Positions 45,133-56,816 of a stretch of 64,000 nucleotides of DNA are shown here, piece after piece. This DNA is from Streptomonospora nanhaiensis (GTDB taxonomy: Bacteria; Actinomycetota; Actinomycetes; Streptosporangiales; Streptosporangiaceae): positions 1,612,001 to 1,676,000 of the forward strand of contig NZ_CP113264.1 of NCBI RefSeq assembly GCF_026642255.1, given 5' to 3'. Below the pieces are notes generated by a model. The model saw only the letters and a program-made list of their open reading frames with translations. It searched no databases and was not told where the DNA came from. The translations under genes were made by a program, and so were the position numbers. The first letter of the stretch is position 1. Each line of letters begins with the position of its first letter.

Positions 45133-46815
45133 CTACAGGGAGTCCAGTCGACGGCGCAGGTCGCTCTCACAGGTCGCCGTGTCCAGGACCTCGCCCAGGG
45201 CGGCCAGCACCGCGGGGCGGGCCACACCGCGGTCCAGCATCCGCCGGGCCGCGGCCCACAGGTTCGCGGGCCTCCCGTGCCACAGCCGCCGGGCCAGGCG
45301 CTCGTGGCGGTCCAGCTCCCTCTCCCGTTCGGGGTCGTCGCCGGTGACCGGCCGGTACCACCGGTCCCGGCCGCTGGAGTGGCGGCCGCTGTGCGGCGTG
45401 GCCGCCTCGTACTCGCCGTAGTGGTCCAGCCGCAGCAGCGCCCGGCGGCCGTGCGGGGTGTCCGGGTCGAACTCCTCCGGGGCCCAGGTCACCATCTCGC
45501 TCGCCAGCAGGGGGAACGCGAACATCCGCCGGGCCAGCGAAGCGAAGTCGCCGTCCGGCAGCAGCCGGCGCACCGCCTCCTGGCGCAGCCCCAGCGGGCG
45601 CGCGGGGTCGCGGTAGACCCGGGCGAACTCCGCGGTGGACTCCCACACCGCGTCCAGGGTGGCACCCACGGCCACGTCCGGAAGCCCGCCCCGGGCGCCC
45701 GCCCAGCGCACCCACGCGGCCAGCACGTGCGGCATGGCCTCCTGCTCCTCCGGCAGCAGCACCACGCGGCCGGGCAGCCAGTGCAGGAGGAAGGACTCCA
45801 CCTTGCGCGGGCTGATCCGCGTCGGGCGGCCGCTGTCGACGTCGCAGCCGTGCGCGATGATGTGGTCGGCGCAGCGGCTCGCCGCGTACGAGTCGGAGAG
45901 CTCGGCCGCCTCGTCCGAGGCCAGGAAACGGGCGGCCAGCACGGCGCGCCGGTCGCGCCGCCACACGGGGGCCTGCGGGGCGCCGGCCCCGGAGTGCGGG
46001 CCGGGCAGCGTGCGCACCCGTGCGCTGGCCAGGGCGAAGTGGGAGGCCAGCGAGCCCCCGGTCAGATCGGAGACGGTCAGGCCGATCGGCTCGACGGTCG
46101 GTCCCGAGGACCGGTCGGTCGACGCCCCCGCCACCATGCGCTCGGTGCGCTCCAGGGCCCGGGTCAGCAGGGCCCGCGCCTCCGTGAGCTCGACCTGGGA
46201 GAACCGGGCGAACTCGTCCGCGTCGGCCCGCTCGCGGCAGCGGTCGAGCAGCCGGTCGACCTTGGTGGTGACCCAGGCGTCGCGGAGGACGCCGCCGCCG
46301 TTGTGGTCCAGGACCAGGATCAGCGCGTGCTCGGCAGGGGGCGGCCCGGCGTCGGGGGCGCGGTCCCCGTCGCGGCTGAACACGCACACCACGTCGTCGG
46401 TGTCGCCGAACTGGTCGCTGTTGACATAGGCGGCCACCGGGGTGACCGCGCCCAGCTGGGACGCCCAGCCGGGTACCTGGAGACCGCGCTCCTGGAGGGC
46501 GATCACGCCCTGCCCGGCGAGCTCGCGCTGCTCGGAGGACGTGCCCAGCGCGGCGACCGCCGCCAGGACGCCGAGGCCGGCCGGCTTGCCGGAGGCGGTG
46601 GCGTGCGCGATCAGGCCCTCCCCGAGCAGCCGTCCGACGTCCACGCCCGGCATCCGCTCGCCCCACCAGCTGCCGAGCAGTTCGCTGAACGCCAGTTCGG
46701 CGTCGAGGGGATGGCGCATGGCGAGCATGGCCCGGGAGGCGCGCAGCATCTCGTCGAAGACGGCGCCGGGCACCGGTTCCGGACCTGTGGGCGTGGGAGG
46801 TGTAGGGGAGGGCAC
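45133..46815 (-). CDS. Large conserved actinobacterial protein, function unknown
   Basis: 560 residues, no membrane segment. Contains a middle basic region (PVWRRDRRAVLAARFLASDEAAELSDSYAASRCADHIIAHGCDVDSGRPTRISPRKVESFLLHWLPGRVVLLPEEQEAMPHVLAAWVRWAG), a pattern I recall from actinomycete proteins of unknown role, and a His/Arg-rich C-terminus. GTG 46815 follows TACGCT by 6 bases; leaderless. Convergent with the phosphatase gene. Confidence 0.78.
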   Translation of the reverse strand: MPSPTPPTPTGPEPVPGAVFDEMLRASRAMLAMRHPLDAELAFSELLGSWWGERMPGVDVGRLLGEGLIAHATASGKPAGLGVLAAVAALGTSSEQRELAGQGVIALQERGLQVPGWASQLGAVTPVAAYVNSDQFGDTDDVVCVFSRDGDRAPDAGPPPAEHALILVLDHNGGGVLRDAWVTTKVDRLLDRCRERADADEFARFSQVELTEARALLTRALERTERMVAGASTDRSSGPTVEPIGLTVSDLTGGSLASHFALASARVRTLPGPHSGAGAPQAPVWRRDRRAVLAARFLASDEAAELSDSYAASRCADHIIAHGCDVDSGRPTRISPRKVESFLLHWLPGRVVLLPEEQEAMPHVLAAWVRWAGARGGLPDVAVGATLDAVWESTAEFARVYRDPARPLGLRQEAVRRLLPDGDFASLARRMFAFPLLASEMVTWAPEEFDPDTPHGRRALLRLDHYGEYEAATPHSGRHSSGRDRWYRPVTGDDPERERELDRHERLARRLWHGRPANLWAAARRMLDRGVARPAVLAALGEVLDTATCESDLRRRLDSL

Positions 46816-46951
46816 CGTCCGAGCGTATGACAGCCCCGGGCGTGGGGCTCCCCGTCCGCGCGATCCGGCGGCGGGCCCCTCCGCGGCCGGACGCGGGCGG
46901 GGCGCCGCATCCCCCGGGGCGCGGCGCCCGGGGTCCGGGCCGGGGAGGGGT

Positions 46952-47239
46952 TCAGCGGGGCCGGGGGGCGGTGCGGTGTCCGGAGAGGAGCGTGGCCCCG
47001 GTCCTGAGCGGCGCCTGCCGGACGGCCTGGGAGGGCGGCACGGAGTTCACCATCGCCCGCAGGTGCTCCCGGGCGACCCGCTCGACCAGGTGGGGCGTGA
47101 CCGTGATGCCCAGGTGCTCGAAGCACTGCCAGGTGTCGCGGACCCGGCGCTCGACACAGCGGTGGGACAGACCGCCGAACTCGTCGTGGAGCCGTGCCGA
47201 GATCTGTCTGAGATCCTGGACAGGGAAGGTCGGGAGCAT
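46952..47239 (-). CDS. Three-helix-bundle dimerisation-domain-like protein
   Basis: 95 residues: LRQISARLHDEFGGLSHRCVERRVRDTWQCFEHLGITVTPHLVERVAREHLRAMVN resembles the small helical domain found in many actinomycete proteins next to redox or metal regulators. The last 30 residues are disordered. Start ATG at 47239 with a weak site. Function not known. Confidence 0.6.
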   Translation of the reverse strand: MLPTFPVQDLRQISARLHDEFGGLSHRCVERRVRDTWQCFEHLGITVTPHLVERVAREHLRAMVNSVPPSQAVRQAPLRTGATLLSGHRTAPRPR

Positions 47240-47641
47240 GCGTGCTCACACCCCTAGCTGGAGATGGCCTGGACGGTGACCTCCACCCATTCCACTTGTT
47301 CTGGACGTACTGTCAACCCCTCCTACGGCACGCGGTCGATAAAAAAACATGGACGCACCGTTTACCCGGGACCCGCAGTTCTCCCAGGTCAAGGTGGTGA
47401 AAGGGATCAATCGGACGGATGACATTCGCGTTTCGGGGTTTCGAGATCAAACCGACATCCAACACCCATTGCCGGTAATTGCGGGAAAACACGCCGGGAA
47501 AACCGCCGGTCCACCGTGTCCGGACCGCCCGGTGACCTAGCATTTACCTTCTCGCCGCCACGGGCGGCCGTCGGCGCGAGGGCCGTTGCGCGCGGGCGGG
47601 TGTGTCTTATGCTTGAGCCGTGACAGCGGCCGAGAGGGGTC
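47240..47641. other. Divergent AT-richer spacer with PP2C gene promoter
   Basis: No convincing gene; unusually A/T-rich for this genome (for example ataaaaaaac near 47340 and 47400-47490). TTGCGC (47586-47591), 16-bp spacer, TATGCT (47608-47613) is a good promoter for the phosphatase gene. A 63-codon open frame at 47349 lacks a ribosome site and coding bias. Confidence 0.5.
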
Positions 47642-49861
47642 ATGGAGCGTGACTCCCGGGAGCCGCGGAGCCTCCGATCCCCCTCGGCGCCGCACCCTCC
47701 GGTTCCACCCCGTGGACGGCCCGCGCGGTCGACGGAGGCCACGCGGCCAAGGCAGAAGCCCCAGCGAAAAACGGGTGGGGAATCCGACGGTTCCGGAGGT
47801 GTCGAGCAGTTGAGCGCCGAGACGTCCATTCCCCCGCCCCGGCTCAGCAGGGCGCAACTCCCCGACGCGGTGAAATCCCTTCTCACCGACTCCCCGATCG
47901 GATTCGCCCTCCTCGGCCCCGACGACGTCTTCGGCACGGTCAACCAGCGGCTCGCCGTCCTCCTCGGACGGACCCCCGCCGAATGCCTCGGCCGGACGCC
48001 CGACGACCTCCTGGAGGAGAGCGGCGACCGGGTCGCCGCCGCCAGCCACCGCGCCTCGCTGGCCGGCGTCCGCGAGAGCGGGCACGCGATCCGCGACCGC
48101 CACCGCACGCCCTCCGGGCAGGTCTGGGACCTGACCTGGTTCCCCGTCACCGACCCCGGCACCGGGGACGAGCACGTCGCCCTCATCGCCGCGCACGACG
48201 GCGGCACCACCCGCCGGGACGAGCAGCGGCTGCGGGCCCTGCTCCAGGCGGGCAACCAGATCGTCTGGGCCGCCGGCTCCGGCGGCGACGTCCACGAGGA
48301 CTGCCCCCAGTGGAGGGCCGTCACCGGCCAGGACCTCGACCGCTACCTCGGCCGCGGCTGGCTCGACGCGCTCCACCCCGACGACCGCCCCCGCGTCGAA
48401 CGCGCCTGGGACGACGCCGTCCTCGACATCACGCCCTTCGACGCCATGTTCCGGGTGCGTACCCGCTCCGGCGCCTACAGCCACTACCGTGCGCGCGCCA
48501 ACCCGATCATGGACGGCGCCGAGACGGCCGAATGGGTCGGCACCCTCGTCGACATCACCACCGAGCGCGAGGCGGACGAGCTGCGCCAGCGTCTCAACCA
48601 GCAGCTCAGCGAGGCGGCCATGCGGACCGCACGCCTCCAGAAGGCCACCTCCGACCTCGCCGAGGCGCTCACCGCCGACGAGGTCGTCAACGCCATGTCG
48701 GAGATCGGCCGCTCCGGAGTGGGCGCCGACCACACCTGCGTGGTCCTGCTCGACCGCGACCGCCTGCGCCTCCGCACGATCGCCGCCGCGCAGGCCCACC
48801 CCCTGCCCAGGCCCGCGTTCCCCCTGGACCACCCGGACGTCGCCGCCCGTGCGGTCGCCGACGGCCAGCCCCGCCTGGCCGCCAACCCGGCCGAGCTCGC
48901 CGCGCTGCTCGACGACGCGCCCATGGCCGCCGAACTCGTCCGGTCCACATCCGAGCGCGCCTGGGTGGCGCTGCCGATGATGGTCGCCGGACGGCCCATC
49001 GGGGCGCTGCGCTTCGCCTTCTCCACGCCGCGCGAGGTCACCGACGAGGAGCGCGTGTTCCTGGAGGCCCTGGCGGGCCAGTGCGCGCTCGCGATCGGCC
49101 GCGCCACCCTCTACGAGCAGGAGCACAGCACCGCGGAGGAGCTCCAGCGCAGCCTGCTGCCGGAGGAGCTGCCGGCGATCCGGGGCCTCCGGCTCGCCGC
49201 CTACTACCGGTCCGGCTCCCAGAACGTGCAGGTCGGGGGCGACTGGTACGACGCCTTCCCGTTGCCCGACGGACGCGTGGCCGGGGTGCTCGGCGACGTC
49301 ATGGGCAAGGGGATCCCGGCCGCGGCGGGAATGAGTCGCATCCGGAACGCGTTGCGGGCACTGGCGTTCTCCATGCCGGAGCCCGCCGACGTCCTGACCG
49401 GACTCGACCGCATGTTCACCGCGACGGAGGGTATGGACCAGGTCACCACACTGGTCTACTTCGTCCTCGACCCCGTCACCGGCCAGCTCGACCTCAGCAA
49501 CGCGGGACACCTCCCGCCGCTGGTCGTGGCCGGCAGTGCGGGGCCTTCACTGCTCGACACCGAACCCGACACACCACTCGGGATCAGCTCGCCACGAGGT
49601 CACCACAAATTCTTCGTGCAACCCGGTAACACCGTCGCCCTGTACTCCGATGGACTGGTTGAGAACCGCAAACGGTCCGTCGACTCCGGACTCGACGAGC
49701 TCGTCAGCGTGGCGGCGTCGGCTCCTCCGGAGGTGGTGGGCGATCCACAGCAGATGCTGGAGTACCTTGTTGAGAGCATGCTCGATGGGTATGAGCAGGA
49801 CGACGACGTCACTCTGCTCGCCGTTCAGCTTCCGGTGATCGATCCCGTGTCGGAGCGGTAG
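47642..49861 (+). CDS. PAS-GAF-PP2C (SpoIIE-type) serine phosphatase
   Basis: 739 residues. Two PAS-like domains (about 75-180, [35 protein letters not shown]; and 190-310), a GAF domain (about 325-480), then a PP2C/SpoIIE catalytic domain with metal-binding [14 protein letters not shown] (near 530), [19 protein letters not shown] and YSDGLVE. Such proteins dephosphorylate anti-sigma-factor antagonists to release sigma factors. No anti-sigma or antagonist gene lies beside it, and the gene is just upstream of the principal sigma factor. Start ATG follows GAGAGGGG. The first 50 residues are disordered. Confidence 0.9.
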   Translation: MERDSREPRSLRSPSAPHPPVPPRGRPARSTEATRPRQKPQRKTGGESDGSGGVEQLSAETSIPPPRLSRAQLPDAVKSLLTDSPIGFALLGPDDVFGTVNQRLAVLLGRTPAECLGRTPDDLLEESGDRVAAASHRASLAGVRESGHAIRDRHRTPSGQVWDLTWFPVTDPGTGDEHVALIAAHDGGTTRRDEQRLRALLQAGNQIVWAAGSGGDVHEDCPQWRAVTGQDLDRYLGRGWLDALHPDDRPRVERAWDDAVLDITPFDAMFRVRTRSGAYSHYRARANPIMDGAETAEWVGTLVDITTEREADELRQRLNQQLSEAAMRTARLQKATSDLAEALTADEVVNAMSEIGRSGVGADHTCVVLLDRDRLRLRTIAAAQAHPLPRPAFPLDHPDVAARAVADGQPRLAANPAELAALLDDAPMAAELVRSTSERAWVALPMMVAGRPIGALRFAFSTPREVTDEERVFLEALAGQCALAIGRATLYEQEHSTAEELQRSLLPEELPAIRGLRLAAYYRSGSQNVQVGGDWYDAFPLPDGRVAGVLGDVMGKGIPAAAGMSRIRNALRALAFSMPEPADVLTGLDRMFTATEGMDQVTTLVYFVLDPVTGQLDLSNAGHLPPLVVAGSAGPSLLDTEPDTPLGISSPRGHHKFFVQPGNTVALYSDGLVENRKRSVDSGLDELVSVAASAPPEVVGDPQQMLEYLVESMLDGYEQDDDVTLLAVQLPVIDPVSER

Positions 49862-50099
49862 ACCGTACGAACAAGTCCATTGCCTTGCCTACAGTGAAGA
49901 AGCCGTTCCGCCCCGCGACGCGGCGGTGATCCCCCAGGGGGATGACCTCCGGGAGCGCATACGCTTGAAAGACAAACGGCTTCCCCGCCCCAGTGGGGAC
50001 GATCCCAGGCCGCAGGTGGGAGAGGGTGTCGTGCCCGGTCCCGACCGGGCGGACCACCGGGTCCGACAATCTCGCCACACGTCCGTTCGAGAGGTGTTT

Positions 50100-51788
<1,689 letters not shown>

Positions 51789-52091
51789 GTCCCCCGGGTA
51801 GTCCCGACCGAAGCAGGACCGAGACCGTTGTGCCGTCCCGCCCGCGTGCGGGGCGGCACAACGGCTTCCGGCACCGCGTCGGCTCACGGGCGTGGCGACC
51901 CCCGCGTGTCCTCCGGCGTCCGGTGGGAGCGTCCCTTCCCGCGCGCGGGTCCGGCCTCCCAGGGTGTGTCCTTCATCCATCCGACGCCGCCCATGGTGTC
52001 GTACGCGCTGTAGGTGCGGCATAAAGTTGCGATACCGAGTCGTTATGTCGCGGGGAGTGACTGTGGGTCACCCCCGCCTCACGCTTCCGCC
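51789..52091. other. Spacer after sigA
   Basis: Contains the sigA terminator (51825-51864). The rest, up to yaaA's stop, shows no gene or clear repeat. Confidence 0.5.
51825..51864 (+). terminator. sigA terminator
   Basis: 11-bp outer stem (51825-51835 with 51854-51864) enclosing cccgc/gcggg; ends in ctt-rich DNA. Confidence 0.75.
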
Positions 52092-52889
52092 TCAGTCGCG
52101 GACGACCACGTCCATGACGCGAGGGGCCCCCGCCCGCGCCGCGGGCGCCAGCTCCGCGGTGTGCCCCAGGTCCCGCAGGGCCGCCACCAGCTCCTCCGGG
52201 GTGTCGGCGTCCACGCCCTCCACCAGGAGCGCGCGGGCGATGTCGCCCCGGGTGGCCTTGGCCATGTGGCTGACCACCGACCGCTCGACGGTCCCGCCCA
52301 CCTCGCGCTCGCGCAGCACGCGCACCGCGACGGTGCGCCCGGCCGCCGCGCCGGTCGGCCTGAAGGCCGCCGCGTAGGCGGCCGAACGGCAGTCCACCAG
52401 CAGCCGCCCCTCGGCGAGCCCGCCCAGGGGGCCCGCCAGCGCACGTCGCCAGTGGGCGCCCAGGCCGCCCAGAGGGGGCAGCCGCACCCCCATGGACAGC
52501 CGGTAGGGCGGAAGCCGGTCGGCGGGGCCGACGACGCCCCACAGGCCGGAGAAGACCAGCACCCGCTCGCGGACGCGGCCGGCCGCGGGGGAGTCGAGGA
52601 GGCCGGGCAGTCCCAGCCGCTCGTAGAGGACACCCGTGTACAGCTCGGCGGCGCGCAGCGTCGGCGCGGTGGCCGCGTCCAGGTTGCGCTTGAGGGCGTC
52701 TGCCTGGTTGGCGGTCAGGCCCAGCACGTCCATGGCGACGTCCTCGGGGCCCGCGCACAGTTCCGTCAGCGCCGCCAGCACCTGTTCGCGGGCCGGGGCG
52801 AGCTCGGGCAGCGTGAGCGAGCCCGGGTCCAGGCGCGGTCCCTCCCCGGAACCGGCCTTGCCCTCGGACGGCGGCAGCAGGACGAGCAT
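52092..52889 (-). CDS. yaaA: Peroxide-stress protein YaaA (DUF328)
   Basis: 265 residues. Family hallmark LPPSEGK at residues 5-11 and VFSGLWGVVGPADRLPPYRLSMG, with VSHMAKATRGDIARALL later. In E. coli YaaA lowers intracellular iron during peroxide stress; DNA-binding is known for the family. ATG 52889; TAACAT (52936-52931 on minus) is a likely -10. A palindrome lies upstream in the divergent region. Confidence 0.88.
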   Translation of the reverse strand: MLVLLPPSEGKAGSGEGPRLDPGSLTLPELAPAREQVLAALTELCAGPEDVAMDVLGLTANQADALKRNLDAATAPTLRAAELYTGVLYERLGLPGLLDSPAAGRVRERVLVFSGLWGVVGPADRLPPYRLSMGVRLPPLGGLGAHWRRALAGPLGGLAEGRLLVDCRSAAYAAAFRPTGAAAGRTVAVRVLREREVGGTVERSVVSHMAKATRGDIARALLVEGVDADTPEELVAALRDLGHTAELAPAARAGAPRVMDVVVRD

Positions 52890-52954
52890 GGTGCGGACTC
52901 CAGAAGGGGCGGGGCAGTGGGTTCCCGCCCATGTTAGGGCGTGTTCGGCGGTGC

Positions 52955-52981
52955 CGGGCGGATCCCCCGGGGATCCGCCCG
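52955..52981. promoter_or_regulatory. Palindrome upstream of yaaA
   Basis: 13-bp perfect arms around one base (52968), overlapping the expected -35 of the yaaA promoter. Candidate operator for a stress regulator; could also be a plain hairpin. Confidence 0.4.
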
Positions 52982-53170
52982 CGAGGTCGGCGGCGCCCGG
53001 TCCCGGGGCGGACCACCGGCGCCCGCACGGGGAGCGCCGTCCTGCCGGGCCCGCCGCCGCGGGCGCGGAGCGGCGTGGAGGCCGGGTCCGTGTCCTCGGG
53101 GCCGCGCGACCGCCGCGGCGGGCCGCCCGGTAGCATCGTCCGCTTCCGACGAGGACTCCGGGGAGCGGGC

Positions 53171-53860
53171 ATGCACGAGTGGGCGGCGAGGGTGGCGCGG
53201 GACTGGCCCGCGTTCACCGTGGAGACGCGCGGGGGCTGGAGGCTCGGCCTCGCCGACGGGGTGACCAAGCGGGCGAACTCCGCGCTGGTCCTGGACCCCG
53301 GCGCGGACGTCGCCGAGGTCACCGCCTACTACACCGGGCACGGGGTGAGGCCCTGCGCACAGGTGTGGCCGGGGGAGGAGGCCGTGGACGCCAGGCTGGC
53401 GGAGCACGGCTACGAGGTGGTGGAGCCCACCCTCGTCCTCGCCCGCGGCCTGGACGAGCGCCCCGCCGCCGAGGGCGCCTCCCTGATCACCGCGCGTCCC
53501 ACCTCCGCATGGTCCGCCCTGTTCGGGCGCACGGGCGTGGACGCGCGCACGGCGGACACCGTCACGCGCATCCTCGGACAGGTCGGCACGGCCTACGGTG
53601 TCGCCGCCTCGGGGGAGGGCCGGGGCTGCGCGGTCCTGGACGGGGAGTCGGTCGGGATCTGCGCCATGGTCACCGACCCCGGGGCCCGCGGGAAGGGCGT
53701 GGCCACGGGCCTCCTCGCCGACCTGCTGCGGTGGGCGTACGACGAGGGGGCGCGGAGCGCCTACCTGTGCGTGGTGGAGGGCAACGAGCCGGCCCTGCGG
53801 CTGTACGGCGGCGCCGGGTTCGCCCCGGTCTCCCGCTACCACAACCGGGTCCTGGGCTGA
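53171..53860 (+). CDS. GNAT-family N-acetyltransferase
   Basis: 229 residues. Acetyl-CoA loop in MVTDPGARGKGVATGLLADLLRWAYDEGARSAYLCVVEGNEPALRLYGGAGFAPVSRYHNRVLG, with GRGCAVLDGESVGICA ahead of it. N-terminal half (WAARVARDWPAFTVETRGGWRLGLADGVTKRANSALVLDPGADVAEVTAYY) resembles a degenerate second GNAT fold. Substrate unknown. ATG 53171 follows GGGGAG. Confidence 0.88.
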   Translation: MHEWAARVARDWPAFTVETRGGWRLGLADGVTKRANSALVLDPGADVAEVTAYYTGHGVRPCAQVWPGEEAVDARLAEHGYEVVEPTLVLARGLDERPAAEGASLITARPTSAWSALFGRTGVDARTADTVTRILGQVGTAYGVAASGEGRGCAVLDGESVGICAMVTDPGARGKGVATGLLADLLRWAYDEGARSAYLCVVEGNEPALRLYGGAGFAPVSRYHNRVLG

Positions 53861-53886
53861 GGGGGAGGAGACCCCGCACACAAAGG

Positions 53887-53914
53887 GACGGCGGCCCCTG
53901 GCGGGGCCGCCGTC
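53887..53914. terminator. Bidirectional terminator between acetyltransferase and DUF7455 genes
   Basis: 12-bp perfect stem with a 4-base loop between convergent genes. Confidence 0.78.
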
Positions 53915-53947
53915 GCTGTCGGGCCGTCTTCTCTTGTGCTCGTGTGG

Positions 53948-54172
53948 CTAACGCTCGTCCGCGGAGTTCTTGCTCTCGGTGAGCTTGTCGGTCTCGTCCT
54001 GGATGTCCGAAGCGATCTTTCGGAGAGAGTCGTCGTGCTTGCGCATGTGGTGTGCGCAGAACAGGAGTTCGCCGCCGGAGTTCAGCAGCACCCGGACGTA
54101 AGCCTGTGCACCACAGCGGTCGCAACGGTCAGCAGCCGTCAGCGGCTGGGTGGGGGCAAGGGTTCCAGTCAC
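53948..54172 (-). CDS. DUF7455-family small protein
   Basis: 74 residues: LTAADRCDRCGAQAYVRVLLNSGGELLFCAHHMRKHDDSLRKIA has Cys-x2-Cys and Cys-x-x-His pairs that could hold one zinc ion, followed by a charged helix. Start GTG 54172 after GAGGA. Found conserved near the principal sigma factor and topoisomerase genes in actinomycetes; function unknown. Confidence 0.85.
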   Translation of the reverse strand: MTGTLAPTQPLTAADRCDRCGAQAYVRVLLNSGGELLFCAHHMRKHDDSLRKIASDIQDETDKLTESKNSADER

Positions 54173-54642
54173 TTCGCCATCCTCAATACTCGGCGTTAGT
54201 CACCTCTGACAACATCTAACCCGACCCAGACGTTCCCAACCAGCCGCCGTGTACGCCGACAGCGGAATCTGCCTGGTTGGTGCCTGGAAGGAACGCTTTG
54301 GGACCTTTCTCGTCGGTCGTCTGCTCTCGGTCTCGTTCTACCCCGGGGAGGGCCCTGCATCCCCGGAAAAGGGGAGTATCCAGGTCGCATCCACCAGAGG
54401 TGGTAGTCTCGCGCGGGGCGGGACCCGTGCTCCCTTCGCCCCTGTACCAGCGGAACACGCTCGTGCGCTCCCGGCGACGACGCCGGACGGCGCCCCGGCG
54501 GCGCGCGCCCGCCCAGCCCGCCACGTGCGACGGAAAGCGACCGGCGCGCCGCGGCCAGGCCCCCCTTTCGTCGGTGCGGCGCGGTACAAAGGGCACGCAC
54601 CGCATCAGACCCGATGGCCCTCGAAACGCAGGAGATGTCCGA
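54173..54642. other. Divergent spacer between DUF7455 gene and parE
   Basis: No supported gene in 470 bp. An open plus-strand frame extends upstream of parE but lacks codon bias. The end carries AGGAGA (54630-54635), the parE ribosome site. No strong operator seen. Confidence 0.5.
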
Positions 54643-56748
54643 GTGACCGCCTTGACCGCAGCCGTCCACGACCCGGGGGACTACTCAGCCCGGCACCTGT
54701 CGGTCCTCGAGGGTCTGGAGGCGGTGCGCAAACGCCCGGGCATGTACATCGGGTCCACCGACAGCCGCGGCCTCACCCACTGCATGTGGGAGATCATCGA
54801 CAACTCCGTGGACGAGGCCCTGGGTGACTTCTGCGGCCGGATCGACGTCACACTCCACGCCGACGGCTCGGTGGCGGTGAGCGACGACGGGCGCGGCATC
54901 CCGGTCGACCTCGAGCCCAAGTCCGGGCTCTCCGGCGTGGAGCTGGTCATGACCAAGCTCCACGCGGGCGGCAAGTTCGGCTCCGGCTCCTACACCGCCT
55001 CCGGCGGTCTGCACGGCGTCGGCGCCTCGGTCGTCAACGCCCTCTCCGCCCGGGTCGACGTGGAGGTGGACCGCCAGGGCCGCACCCACGCGATGAGCTT
55101 CCGCCGGGGCATCCCCGGCCGCTTCGCGGGCCCCGGGCCCGACGCCGAGTTCACCCCCTCGTCCGGCCTGGACCAGATCCGCAAGGTCGCCCAGAGGACC
55201 ACCGGCACCCGCATCCGGTTCTGGCCGGACATGCAGATCTTCCTCAAGGACGCGGAGATCGCCCGCGAGAACCTGCTGGACCGGGCCCGCCAGACCGCCT
55301 TCCTCGTCCCGGGGCTGACCATCTCGGTGCGCGACGAGCGCGCGGAGGGTGAGCCCGCCCACGAGGAGGAGTTCCGCTTCGACGGCGGCATCGGCGAGTT
55401 CTGCACCTTCCTGGCGCCGGACGACCCGATCAGCGACGTCCTGCGCATCCAGGGCAGCGGGAGCTTCACCGAGACCGTCCCCGTCCTGGACGACGCCGGC
55501 CACATGGTGCCCGCCGACGTCGAGCGCCGCCTCGACGTCGACGTCGCCCTGCGCTGGGGCACCGGCTACGACACCACCGTGCGCTCCTTCGTCAACGTGA
55601 TCGCCACCCCCAAGGGCGGAACCCACATCAACGGCTTCGAGCGCGCCCTGGTGCGGGTCGTCAACGACCAGCTGCGCGCCACCAAGCTGCTCCGGAACAG
55701 CGACGACCCCGTCACCAAGGACGACACGCAGGAGGGGCTCACCGCGGTCGTCACCGTCCGCCTGCCCGAACCGCAGTTCGAGGGCCAGACCAAGGAGATC
55801 CTCGGCACCTCCGCCGCGACCCGCATCGTCTCCCAGGTGGTCGGCAAGGAGCTCCGCGAGTTCCTCACCTCCACCAAGAAGCCGGAGAAGGCCAAGGCCC
55901 GCACCGTGCTGGAGAAGGTCGTGGGCGCCGCCAAGGCGCGCCTGGCCGCCCGCCAGCAGAGGGAGACCCAGCGGCGCAAGAACGCCCTGGAGAACTCGGC
56001 GCTGCCCGCCAAGCTGGTGGACTGCCGCAGCGAGGGGCTGGAGCACAGCGAGCTGTTCATCGTCGAGGGGGACTCCGCGCTGGGCACCGCCAAGCTCGCG
56101 CGCAACTCGGAGTTCCAGGCGCTGCTGCCGATCCGGGGCAAGATCCTCAACGTGCAGAAGTCGTCGGTCACCGACATGCTCAAGAACGCCGAGTGCGCCG
56201 CGATCCTCCAGGTCATCGGGGCGGGGTCGGGCCGGACCTTCGACATCGACGCCGCCCGCTACGGCCGGATGATCCTCATGGCCGACGCGGACGTGGACGG
56301 CGCGCACATCCGCTGCCTGCTGCTCACGCTCATCTACCGCTACATGCGGCCGATGCTGGAGGCCGGCCGGGTGTTCGCGGCGGTGCCGCCGCTGCACCGC
56401 ATCGAGCTGACCAACGTCCGGCGCAAGCGGGGCGCCAAGCCCGAGGACCGCTACATCTACACCTACTCCGACGCCGAGCTCCAGCGCACGCTGCTGGACC
56501 TGGAGAAGCGCAAGATCGGCTGGAAGGAGCCGGTGCAGCGGTACAAGGGCCTGGGCGAGATGGACGCCGACCAGCTGGCGGAGACCACCATGGACCCGCG
56601 CCACCGTACCCTGCGCCGGATCCGGGTCGAGCAGGCCGAGGAGGCCGCGGCCGTGTTCAACCTGCTGATGGGCAACGAGGTGGCGCCGCGCCGCAAGTTC
56701 ATCCAGCAGGGCGCCCAGGAGCTGGACATCGCCCGCGTCGACATCTGA
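54643..56748 (+). CDS. parE: DNA topoisomerase IV subunit B (ParE)
   Basis: 701 residues. GHKL ATPase: EIIDNSVDEALGD, VSDDGRGIPVDL, GGLHGVGASVVNALS; transducer domain; TOPRIM with EGDSALG and LMADADVDGAHI; C-terminal EMDADQLAETTMDPRHRTLRRI. ParE rather than GyrB, given no insertion and the nearby parC, though names are based on context. GTG 54643 follows AGGAGA. Partner parC lies 4.7 kb away facing it. Confidence 0.92.
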   Translation: MTALTAAVHDPGDYSARHLSVLEGLEAVRKRPGMYIGSTDSRGLTHCMWEIIDNSVDEALGDFCGRIDVTLHADGSVAVSDDGRGIPVDLEPKSGLSGVELVMTKLHAGGKFGSGSYTASGGLHGVGASVVNALSARVDVEVDRQGRTHAMSFRRGIPGRFAGPGPDAEFTPSSGLDQIRKVAQRTTGTRIRFWPDMQIFLKDAEIARENLLDRARQTAFLVPGLTISVRDERAEGEPAHEEEFRFDGGIGEFCTFLAPDDPISDVLRIQGSGSFTETVPVLDDAGHMVPADVERRLDVDVALRWGTGYDTTVRSFVNVIATPKGGTHINGFERALVRVVNDQLRATKLLRNSDDPVTKDDTQEGLTAVVTVRLPEPQFEGQTKEILGTSAATRIVSQVVGKELREFLTSTKKPEKAKARTVLEKVVGAAKARLAARQQRETQRRKNALENSALPAKLVDCRSEGLEHSELFIVEGDSALGTAKLARNSEFQALLPIRGKILNVQKSSVTDMLKNAECAAILQVIGAGSGRTFDIDAARYGRMILMADADVDGAHIRCLLLTLIYRYMRPMLEAGRVFAAVPPLHRIELTNVRRKRGAKPEDRYIYTYSDAELQRTLLDLEKRKIGWKEPVQRYKGLGEMDADQLAETTMDPRHRTLRRIRVEQAEEAAAVFNLLMGNEVAPRRKFIQQGAQELDIARVDI

Positions 56749-56773
56749 CCGGGACGGGGGCCGGAGAGGCCCT

Positions 56774-56813
56774 CGCGCGAAGGGCCCGCACCCCGGTGCG
56801 GGCCCTTCGCGCG
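56774..56813. terminator. Bidirectional terminator after parE
   Basis: Perfect 19-bp stem with a 2-base centre between convergent parE and the PLP enzyme gene. Confidence 0.8.
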
Positions 56814-56816
56814 TCC

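Noticed and set aside
47349..47540. 63-codon plus-strand frame in the AT-rich spacer
   Set aside because: No ribosome site, no codon bias, and poor third-position G/C compared with neighbours.
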